Assembly (NCBI GenBank): GCA_025965755.1
Contig: JAOPWI010000406.1
Span: forward strand, 1 to 5,255
From: Frankiales bacterium
Lineage (GTDB): Bacteria > Actinomycetota > Actinomycetes > Mycobacteriales > SCTD01
Direction of reading: 5' to 3'
DNA length: 5,255 nucleotides
Shown here: piece by piece, positions 1-4,865 of the stretch
Numbering within the stretch: position 1 is the first letter of the stretch
Layout: each line of letters opens with the position of its first letter
Notes under the pieces: model-generated
Databases searched by the model: none
Seen by the model: the letters and a program-made list of their open reading frames with translations, nothing else
What the model was told of the DNA's origin: nothing
Translations under genes and position numbers: made by a program

Positions 1-96
1 CCGCGGCGCGGCCGCGGCCGGCGTGGCGGTCAGGACGCTGAGCACCAGCCCCGGGGCGAGGCCCAGCGCGAGCAGTGCGGTGCGGCGGCGTGTCAT
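1..96 (-). CDS. Secreted protein, N-terminal signal peptide only (partial)
   Basis: Reading the minus strand from the ATG at 96-94 gives 32 codons before the left edge. The product starts MTRRRTALLALG, followed by a hydrophobic stretch (about residues 7-23) and an ATPAAAAP segment. This is a textbook Sec signal peptide: an Arg-rich n-region (Arg3-5), a Leu/Ala h-region, and an A-x-A signal peptidase I site near residues 27-30. The three arginines do not fit the Tat consensus well because the expected Phe-Leu is absent. A good Shine-Dalgarno (GGGAG, plus-strand 104-108) lies 7 bases before the ATG and supports this start. The mature protein lies outside the window, so its function cannot be stated. 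It diverges from the Nudix gene across about 113 bases. Confidence 0.72.
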   Translation of the reverse strand, partial: MTRRRTALLALGLAPGLVLSVLTATPAAAAPR

Positions 97-209
97 CGCA
101 GGTCTCCCGGTCCGTGGGCCTGCCAGCCTGATGCCGCCGGGGGCCGCGGGCAAGACCCGGACGGGCCGGCCGGCGGGTGGCCCGCGCCGCCGCGGGGCAG
201 GATGCTTCC
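97..209. promoter_or_regulatory. Divergent intergenic region between secreted protein and Nudix gene
   Basis: This 113-base spacer must hold the promoters of both divergent genes if neither is read through from elsewhere. It contains no TA dinucleotide, so no TAnnnT-type -10 box exists on either strand. I see no convincing -35/-10 pair, operator or hairpin, only GC-rich runs. The call rests on gene orientation and the ribosome binding sites at each end. Confidence 0.35.
199..202 (+). promoter_or_regulatory. Ribosome binding site deciding the Nudix start
   Basis: AGGA, within GGGGCAGGA, ends 7 bases before the GTG at 210. The alternative in-frame GTG at 177 has no purine-rich element at proper distance, so 210 is preferred. 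The protein from 210 also begins right at the family-like segment DGDGW...GHRHWGR. Confidence 0.6.
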
Positions 210-683
210 GTGTCACGTGACGGCGACGGCTGGACCGAGTGCACCGCAGGCCACCGGCACTGGGGCCGGTACGGCGCGGCCGGCCTGCTCCTGACCGCCC
301 CCGGCGGGGACGGCGCCGCGCGGGTCCTGCTGCAGCACCGGGCGGCGTACAGCCACCACGGCGACACCTGGGGAGTCCCGGGTGGCGCGCGCGGGCGCGC
401 CGAGCCGGCCGAGGCGGCGGCCCTGCGCGAGGCGGCGGAGGAGACGGGGCTCAACCCCGGCGAGGTCGTGGTGGCCAGCAGCTGGGTCGACGACCACGGC
501 GGCTGGGCCTACACCACGGTGCTGGCCGCCGCGCCCCGGCTGCTCGAGGTGCACGCCGAGGACCGCGAGAGCACCGCGGTCGCGTGGGTGCCGGTGCCCG
601 ACGTCGAGCTGCTCGACCTGCACCCGGGCTTCGCGGCCAGCTGGCCGGTCGTCCGCGACCTGCTGCCCGACCTCCGCGGCTAG
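210..683 (+). CDS. Nudix hydrolase (MutT-like)
   Basis: A 157-residue protein in the normal size range of single-domain Nudix hydrolases. These enzymes cleave nucleoside diphosphates linked to another moiety, using Mg2+ or Mn2+, and act in the cytosol in nucleotide-pool cleaning or cofactor turnover. The Nudix box G-x5-E-x7-R-E-U-x-E-E-x-G-U is complete at residues 59-81: Gly59, Glu65, Arg73-Glu74, Glu77-Glu78, Gly80. The metal-binding glutamates in REAAEE are intact, so it should be active. An N-terminal segment with Cys11, GHRHWGR (14-20) and GAAGLLL (22-28) precedes the box; I recall a similar opening in other actinobacterial Nudix proteins. The substrate cannot be read from the sequence. 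The GTG start at 210 is chosen over GTG 177 because of the AGGA site. The gene stands alone on this strand and converges on the membrane-protein gene, 21 bases away. Class is confident; specificity is open. Confidence 0.9.
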   Translation: MSRDGDGWTECTAGHRHWGRYGAAGLLLTAPGGDGAARVLLQHRAAYSHHGDTWGVPGGARGRAEPAEAAALREAAEETGLNPGEVVVASSWVDDHGGWAYTTVLAAAPRLLEVHAEDRESTAVAWVPVPDVELLDLHPGFAASWPVVRDLLPDLRG

Positions 684-700
684 CGGGGTCGACCGGCAGC
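662..700. terminator. Hairpin at convergent gene ends, possible bidirectional terminator
   Basis: The DNA around the Nudix stop codon can fold back on itself. GACC (669-672) and CCGC (674-677) pair with GCGGGGTC (683-690), giving 8 base pairs with one bulged T (673) and a 5-base loop (678-682). GCTGCC (662-667) pairs with GGCAGC (695-700), extending the stem by 6 pairs beyond an internal loop. No T-run follows on either strand, so this is not a classic E. coli-type terminator; many high-GC actinomycete terminators are described as lacking the U tract. Its place between two converging genes (stops at 683 and 705) fits transcription termination from both sides. Folding was judged by eye, without energies. 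Confidence 0.4.
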
Positions 701-704
701 CGGG

Positions 705-2021
705 TCAGCCGAGCAGCAGGGCCAGGCCGCCGACGGTGAAGGCGACCATCACCGCCAGCAGCGGGTACTGCGAGGTGCGCGCCTGGTGCCCGCTCACCAG
801 CCGCACCGCACGGTCGTGCGCCAGAACCACACCGAGCACGTGCCCGAGGACGATCGCGCTGACCTGCACCGTGCTGATGGTCGCCGGCGACACGGCCGTG
901 TAGTCCACCGCGTTGCCCGCGGTGCCGAACAGGTCCAGCCCGGTGCGGAACGGGTCGCTGGCGAGGATCCACGTCAGCTGGCCGTCGAGCAGCAGCAGCG
1001 AGAAGTAGTGCGCGATGGCGTAGCCGGCCGCGATCGGCACGACCGAGTGGGCGAAGTCCGGCGGGCCGCTGCCGGCGCCGGACAGCCGCTGGGCCAGTCC
1101 GGTCGCGGCGGCGTACAGCGCGCCCACGGCGAGCAGCGTCACGAGCAGGCCGAGAGTCGACGGAAGGCCGACCGAGTCGCCGCGGATGCCCGGCCCCGAC
1201 TGCCACCACTGGGTGCGCGTCACGCCGTCGAAGGCCGTCGTGCCCACCAGGGCGAGCACGAAGCCGGACAGTCCCGGGGCGATCCGCGTGCCGTCGGCGC
1301 CGTCGAGGGGGTTGCGCCAGACCAGCCGCCCGTCCTCGCGCCGCCCGATCGGGGCCAGCCGGCCGAGCAGGGTGCTGTAGACCTCGAAGGCGTCGCCGCG
1401 GGCGAACCAGCCGGCGCCGAACCACAGCGACGCGATCAGCTGGGCCACCGCGTAGACGACGAGGAACACGCCCACCGTGCCGGGGCGCGAGCGGTCGGGA
1501 TAGCACAGCTCCAGCCAGGCGAAGGCGACCAGGGCGACGGTCGCCGGCCAGTAGCCCAGCCGGTCCAGCTTGTCGGCGGCGGGCGCCGGGCCGGTCAACG
1601 GGGCGAGCAGCGCGTGCAGGCTGCGCAGCGGGTTGACCCGTCGCCAGACCGGCCCGAGCAGCAGGCTGGCCGGGACGAGGCCCACCCAGAACGTCACGTA
1701 GAACGCGTAGACGCCGAGGTTCTCCGGCGGCTCCGGCGGGCCGGCGAGCGCCACCGCCACGACCAGCAGGGTGAGCGCCAGCACGATGGCGCGCAGCAGG
1801 AACGTCGTGGCCCGGCTGTCGATGAACGACTGGAGTCCACGGGGCACCGGCGTGCCGGCCCGGTCACCGCGCAGGCGCGAGCGGGGCCACAGCAGGCCCA
1901 GGGCGGCGAACGAGACGAGAACCGCCAGCGCCGCTCCCGTCAGCGACGCCCACAGCGGGACAGGCAGGTCGGCGCGGGTCCCGACGCCGTGCGCGAGGGG
2001 ACCGGAGAGTCCGGCGATCAC
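705..2021 (-). CDS. Polytopic membrane protein of unknown function, coupled to cupredoxin-like lipoprotein
   Basis: A 438-residue integral membrane protein with about 9-10 hydrophobic segments, near residues 24-45, 73-94, 103-124, 159-175, 183-206, 248-265 (weak), 287-309, 327-346, 383-402 and 419-437. Motifs rich in polar and charged residues near the segments look functional: HGVGTRADLPVP (11-22), WFARGDAFEVYS (205-216), FDGVTRTQWW (264-273), and AHYFSLLLLDGQ (337-348). The start is the GTG at 2021-2019, which overlaps the lipoprotein stop as GTGA. This start keeps the HGVGTRADLP segment, and longer upstream extensions would run through the lipoprotein gene in another frame. Translation is probably coupled to the lipoprotein. 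I recall actinobacterial homologues labelled only as membrane proteins, or with the transferred name fenitrothion hydrolase; I would not transfer that activity. A transporter, a membrane enzyme or a metal-handling role are all open. Confidence 0.85.
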   Translation of the reverse strand: MIAGLSGPLAHGVGTRADLPVPLWASLTGAALAVLVSFAALGLLWPRSRLRGDRAGTPVPRGLQSFIDSRATTFLLRAIVLALTLLVVAVALAGPPEPPENLGVYAFYVTFWVGLVPASLLLGPVWRRVNPLRSLHALLAPLTGPAPAADKLDRLGYWPATVALVAFAWLELCYPDRSRPGTVGVFLVVYAVAQLIASLWFGAGWFARGDAFEVYSTLLGRLAPIGRREDGRLVWRNPLDGADGTRIAPGLSGFVLALVGTTAFDGVTRTQWWQSGPGIRGDSVGLPSTLGLLVTLLAVGALYAAATGLAQRLSGAGSGPPDFAHSVVPIAAGYAIAHYFSLLLLDGQLTWILASDPFRTGLDLFGTAGNAVDYTAVSPATISTVQVSAIVLGHVLGVVLAHDRAVRLVSGHQARTSQYPLLAVMVAFTVGGLALLLG

Positions 2022-2503
2022 TGCACCTGCAGGCGGGTGAGCTCCAGCCGCGAGTCGTGCAGTTCGACCGTGAAGATGCCCGGCTTGTCGGCGACCAGCT
2101 CCAGCTGCGCGGGCTGGCCGGCCGAGACGGCCGCGGTGAGGTCGTAGCCGTGGACGTGGATCTCGTCCGCGGCGTCCGACAGGACGGTGAGGCGCACCCG
2201 GGTGCCGAGCTTGACCCGCACGCGGCCGGTGTCGCCGCTGACCCGGCCGCCGGCGACGGTGACCTGGACCTGCTGCGCGGCCTGGTTGTCGTCGGGCACC
2301 GCGGTCGCGGAGGACGGCTCGATCGGTGCGACCGACGGCGAGGCGAGTGACGGGGCGGCCGGCGACGGCGCGGCGGACGCGGCTGGCTCGCTGGCGGGGT
2401 CGGCGCCGGTGTCCGCGTCGTTGCTCCCACAGGCCGACAGCGTTCCGGCCAGGACGAGGGGGAGCAGAACGGCGGACAGGCGGGCAGCAGGTCGGCGGGT
2501 CAC
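2018..2503 (-). CDS. Lipoprotein with cupredoxin-like domain
   Basis: A 161-residue predicted lipoprotein. Residues 1-24 are a signal peptide (Arg3-4, hydrophobic 11-21) ending in the lipobox L22-S23-A24-C25, so Cys25 should be lipidated and the protein anchored on the outer face of the membrane. A disordered Ala/Pro/Ser/Asp linker covers about 26-75. Residues 76-161 are beta-rich and resemble the cupredoxin-like fold (Cupredoxin_1/EfeO type): VKLGTRVRLTV, then DEIHVHGYDL (113-122), ADKPGIFTVELHDS (138-151) and a final strand LTRLQVQ. Candidate metal ligands are His116, His118 and His149. There is no cysteine after Cys25, so a classic type 1 blue copper centre is not possible. The GTG start at 2503-2501 is set by a strong ribosome binding site 9 bases upstream. 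It is the first gene of the minus-strand pair and overlaps the membrane-protein gene by four bases, which suggests a shared task at the envelope. Confidence 0.85.
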   Translation of the reverse strand: MTRRPAARLSAVLLPLVLAGTLSACGSNDADTGADPASEPAASAAPSPAAPSLASPSVAPIEPSSATAVPDDNQAAQQVQVTVAGGRVSGDTGRVRVKLGTRVRLTVLSDAADEIHVHGYDLTAAVSAGQPAQLELVADKPGIFTVELHDSRLELTRLQVQ

Positions 2504-2512
2504 GCACGTGAG

Positions 2513-2518
2513 CCTCCC
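2513..2518 (-). promoter_or_regulatory. Ribosome binding site of the lipoprotein gene
   Basis: GGGAGG on the minus strand, 9 bases before the GTG at 2503. It decides the start: the open frame continues upstream to an ATG at 2638, but only the 2503 start places the positively charged n-region and lipobox of the signal peptide at the N-terminus. Confidence 0.7.
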
Positions 2519-2585
2519 ACGACGGGTGTGAAGCCTGCGTGTGGTGGTGCCCCTGGGGTGACCGTCGGCCTGACGGGCCGGGCCG

Positions 2586-2609
2586 GATCTGACAGAGTGT
2601 GATCTGCAC
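2586..2609. repeat. Operator-like direct repeat with small dyad
   Basis: GATCTG occurs at 2586-2591 and again at 2601-2606, a 15-base period. Between them ACA-GAG-TGT (2592-2600) is an exact dyad, flanked by GATC on both sides with a two-base offset on the left. Repeats of this kind in a divergent promoter region often bind a transcription factor. The site overlaps the weak -10 candidate, which would suit a repressor. No regulator family is recognised, and chance similarity is possible because the motif is short. Confidence 0.3.
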
Positions 2610-2705
2610 CACTTCCGGGATGTCCGGCGACCGCGCACCCGCGGCGGCCGGCGGGCCGGTCCGCTCTGCCACGCCCGGAGACCCCGCGGCGGGGCCCGCG
2701 CGCAC

Positions 2706-2711
2706 GAGGAG
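2706..2711 (+). promoter_or_regulatory. Ribosome binding site deciding the E1 alpha start
   Basis: GAGGAG, 7 bases before the ATG at 2719. The reading frame is open back to an ATG at 2599, but that start lacks such a site and would add 40 residues rich in Ala, Pro, Gly and Arg that look like translated leader. Confidence 0.7.
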
Positions 2712-2718
2712 TCCGCTC

Positions 2719-3888
2719 ATGACGGTCCTGTCCGACGCCGACGCCGACGCCGCCGCCGCCGCGCTGACCGAGACCAGCCCGGTGGCCACGAGCACGACCG
2801 CGGGCCCCGAGCTCGTGCAGCTCCTGACGCCCGAGGGCGAGCGGGTCAGCCATCCGGACTACGACGTCGACCTGTCCGATGAGCAGTACCGCGGGCTCTA
2901 CCGCGATCTCGTCCTGGTCCGGCGCATCGACGTCGAGGCGACCGCCCTGCAGCGCCAGGGCGAGCTGGGCATCTGGGCGTCGCTGCTCGGCCAGGAGGCC
3001 GCGCAGGTCGGGTCCGGCCGGGCCCTGCGACCGCAGGACTTCGCGTTCCCCACCTACCGCGAGCACGGCGTCGCGTGGTGCAAGGGGGTCGACCCGCTCC
3101 AGCTGCTCGGGCTGTTCCGGGGCGCCAGCAACGGCGGCTGGGATCCGCAGGAGAAGCGCTTCCAGCTCTACACGATCGTCATCGGCTCGCAGACGCTGCA
3201 CGCGACCGGCTACGCCATGGGCATCACCAAGGACGGCGCGGTGGGCGACGCCGAGACCGGCGAGGCGGTCATCGCCTACTTCGGCGACGGCGCGAGCAGC
3301 CAGGGCGACGTCAACGAGGCGTTCGTCTGGGCCAGCGTCTACAACGCGCCGCTCGTCTTCTTCTGCCAGAACAACCAGTGGGGCATCAGCACGCCGACCG
3401 CGCACCAGACGCGCATCCCGCTCTACCAGCGTGCCCGCGGCTTCGGCTTTCCCGGCGTGCGCGTCGACGGCAACGACGTGCTCGCGACCTACGCCGTGAC
3501 GCGCAAGGCGCTCGACGACGCGCGCACCGGCCAGGGTCCGACGCTGGTCGAGGCGTTCACCTACCGGATGGGCGCGCACACGACGTCGGATGACCCGACC
3601 CGCTACCGGCTCGCCGCCGACCTGGAGGCATGGAAGCTCAAGGACCCGCTGGAACGGATGAAGGCCTTTCTCTACAAGCAGCAGATCGTCGACAACGCCT
3701 ACCTCCAGGGCCTCGAGCACGACGCTGACGAGCTGGCGGCGCGCCTGCGCCAGGGCTGTCTGCAGATGCCCGACCCGGACCCGCTGACGATGTTCGACGA
3801 CGTCTACTCCGAGACCACGCCGCTGCTCCTGGAGCAGAGAGCCGCTCTCGGTTCCTACCTCGCGGGCTTCCAGAGGGGCGCTTCCTGA
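2719..3888 (+). CDS. bkdA: 2-oxoacid dehydrogenase E1 component, alpha subunit (branched-chain or pyruvate type)
   Basis: A 389-residue cytosolic subunit which, with E1 beta, forms the thiamine-diphosphate (ThDP) decarboxylase of a 2-oxoacid dehydrogenase complex. It decarboxylates branched-chain 2-oxoacids (or pyruvate) and transfers the acyl group to the E2 lipoyl arm. The ThDP/Mg motif starts at GDG (189-191) and ends at NN (218-219), as GDGASSQGD...CQNNQWGIS. The substrate-channel loop TYRMGAHTTSDDPTRYR (281-297) aligns with the phosphorylation loop of mitochondrial E1 alpha; His287 matches the catalytic histidine, and Thr288 appears to stand where the regulated serine lies. The region before residue 48 is variable, with an Asp/Ala low-complexity run (6-15). 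The C-terminal helices include EAWKLKDPLERMKAFL. Length is slightly above the usual 360-380. The stop overlaps the E1 beta start (TGATG). The motif resembles M. tuberculosis BkdA (older name PdhA), so the branched-chain type is preferred but pyruvate is not excluded. Confidence 0.93.
   Translation: MTVLSDADADAAAAALTETSPVATSTTAGPELVQLLTPEGERVSHPDYDVDLSDEQYRGLYRDLVLVRRIDVEATALQRQGELGIWASLLGQEAAQVGSGRALRPQDFAFPTYREHGVAWCKGVDPLQLLGLFRGASNGGWDPQEKRFQLYTIVIGSQTLHATGYAMGITKDGAVGDAETGEAVIAYFGDGASSQGDVNEAFVWASVYNAPLVFFCQNNQWGISTPTAHQTRIPLYQRARGFGFPGVRVDGNDVLATYAVTRKALDDARTGQGPTLVEAFTYRMGAHTTSDDPTRYRLAADLEAWKLKDPLERMKAFLYKQQIVDNAYLQGLEHDADELAARLRQGCLQMPDPDPLTMFDDVYSETTPLLLEQRAALGSYLAGFQRGAS
2734..2760 (+). 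repeat. Short GACGCC/GCC tandem repeat in the E1 alpha N-terminus
   Basis: Three copies of GACGCC (2734-2751) run into three more GCC codons (2752-2760), encoding Asp-Ala repeats and then an Ala run. It lies before the conserved domain, so changes in copy number would probably be tolerated by the enzyme. It is a simple-sequence tract that could slip during replication. Confidence 0.6.
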
Positions 3889-4865
3889 TGGCCCAGGTGA
3901 CCCTGGCGCGGGCGCTCAACGAGGCGTTGCGCACCAGCATGGACAACGACCCGAAGGTCCTGCTCATGGGGGAGGACATCGGAAAGCTCGGCGGCGTCTT
4001 CCGCGTCACCGACGGCCTGCAGAAGGACTTCGGCGAGGACCGCGTCATCGACACCCCGCTGGCCGAGTCGGGCATCGTCGGCACGGCGATCGGCCTGGCG
4101 ATCCGCGGCTACCGCCCGGTCTGCGAGATCCAGTTCGACGGGTTCGTCTATCCGGCGTACGACCAGATCGTCAGCCAGCTCGCCAAGATGCACGCGCGCA
4201 GCAAGGGAACCATTGCGCTGCCGGTGACCATCCGCATCCCGTTCGGCGGCGGCATCGGCGCGGTCGAGCACCACAGCGAGAGCCCGGAGGCGTACTTCGC
4301 GCACACCGCCGGGCTCAAGGTCGTCGCCTGCTCGAACCCGGCCGACGGTCACGCGATGCTGCAGCAGGCGGTCGCCAGCGACGATCCGGTTCTGTTCTTC
4401 GAACCCAAGCGGCGCTACTGGGAGAAGGCGGACGTCGACCTGTCCCGCACGTCGTTCGACCCGCTGTGGTCGGCCCGTGTCGTGCGCCCCGGTCGCGACG
4501 CGACGCTGGTGGCGTACGGCCCGATGGTGCGCACCTGCCTGGACGCCGCGAGCGCCGCGGCCGAGGAGGGCAAGGAGCTGGAGGTCGTCGACCTGCGCTC
4601 GCTGTCGCCGCTGGACTTTCCCACCGTTCTGGCGTCCGTCCGTCACACCCAGCGGCTCATCGTCGTGCACGAGGCGCCGTCCTTCGTCGGGCTCGGCAGC
4701 GAGATCGCGGCCCGGGTCAGCGAGGAGCTGTACTTCGAGATGGAGGCTCCGGTCTTGCGCGTCACCGGCTTCGACACGCCCTACCCGCCGTCGCGGGTGG
4801 AGGAGGAGTACCTGCCCGACCTCGACCGGGTCCTGCACGCCGTCGACCGGTCGCTGGCCTACTGA
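3888..4865 (+). CDS. bkdB: 2-oxoacid dehydrogenase E1 component, beta subunit (branched-chain or pyruvate type)
   Basis: A 325-residue partner of E1 alpha, of normal family length. The N-terminal pyrimidine-binding transketolase domain (about 1-180) holds GEDIGKLGGVFRVT (28-41) and DTPLAESGIVG (55-65). Glu60 is the conserved glutamate that contacts the ThDP aminopyrimidine. GAVEHHSESPEAYFAHTAGLKV (124-145) carries the catalytic His129; the double His followed by S-E-S is typical of branched-chain/acetoin/pyruvate E1 beta chains. FEPKRRYW follows near residue 170. The C-terminal transketolase domain (about 195-320) has VRPGRDATLVAYG and TGFDTPYPPSRVEEEYLPD, which helps anchor E2. The ATG at 3888 shares its A with the E1 alpha stop, and AGAGGGG (3872-3878) lies 9 bases upstream, so it has its own ribosome binding site as well as coupling. 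Equimolar output with E1 alpha would suit the alpha2beta2 enzyme. Confidence 0.94.
   Translation: MAQVTLARALNEALRTSMDNDPKVLLMGEDIGKLGGVFRVTDGLQKDFGEDRVIDTPLAESGIVGTAIGLAIRGYRPVCEIQFDGFVYPAYDQIVSQLAKMHARSKGTIALPVTIRIPFGGGIGAVEHHSESPEAYFAHTAGLKVVACSNPADGHAMLQQAVASDDPVLFFEPKRRYWEKADVDLSRTSFDPLWSARVVRPGRDATLVAYGPMVRTCLDAASAAAEEGKELEVVDLRSLSPLDFPTVLASVRHTQRLIVVHEAPSFVGLGSEIAARVSEELYFEMEAPVLRVTGFDTPYPPSRVEEEYLPDLDRVLHAVDRSLAY

Larger units (their letters stand above)
2504..2718. promoter_or_regulatory. Divergent promoter region between lipoprotein and dehydrogenase operons
   Basis: These 215 bases separate two divergent operons. There is no TA dinucleotide, so no TAnnnT -10 box exists on either strand. 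The least GC-rich stretch is about 2586-2618. A weak plus-strand promoter candidate is CTGACG (2570-2575), 17 bases, then CAGAGT (2593-2598), which keeps only A at position 2 and T at position 6 of the usual -10. Operator-like repeats overlap it (separate entry). A short GC hairpin, CCCCG (2682-2686) with CGGGG (2690-2694), lies in the probable 5' leader, 11 bases before the E1 alpha ribosome binding site. Regulation of the dehydrogenase genes from here is an inference from position. Confidence 0.45.

Noticed and set aside
1..20. Palindromic GC-rich start of the window resembling a repeat end
   Set aside because: It codes for the Ala-rich end of a signal peptide on the minus strand, which explains the CCGCGG/GCGGCC runs.
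177..209. Upstream GTG start adding 11 residues to the Nudix protein
   Set aside because: It has no ribosome binding site, whereas GTG 210 has AGGA at a 7-base distance and begins at the family-like N-terminus.
786..2147. A 453-codon plus-strand open frame opposite the membrane protein
   Set aside because: Its product is an Arg/Gly/Gln/Ala-rich string with no domain, and the minus-strand frame encodes clear membrane segments. It is a high-GC antisense shadow.
2598..2613. CRP-like site TGTGA-N6-TCACA upstream of the dehydrogenase operon
   Set aside because: Only the TGTGA half is present; the second half does not match.
2599..2718. Upstream ATG start adding 40 residues to E1 alpha
   Set aside because: No ribosome binding site; the added sequence is low-complexity, and ATG 2719 has GAGGAG at ideal spacing.
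705..2795. A 696-codon minus-strand open frame covering the membrane protein and beyond
   Set aside because: Upstream of 2021 it runs through the lipoprotein gene in another frame, giving Arg/Pro/Ala-rich nonsense. The real start is the GTG at 2021 that overlaps the lipoprotein stop.
2500..3720. A 406-codon minus-strand open frame opposite E1 alpha
   Set aside because: It is the mirror frame of a well-supported ThDP enzyme and shows no motif. High GC keeps antisense frames open.
3855..4838. A 327-codon minus-strand open frame opposite E1 beta
   Set aside because: Same reason: antisense shadow of a complete conserved gene, with composition unlike a real protein.
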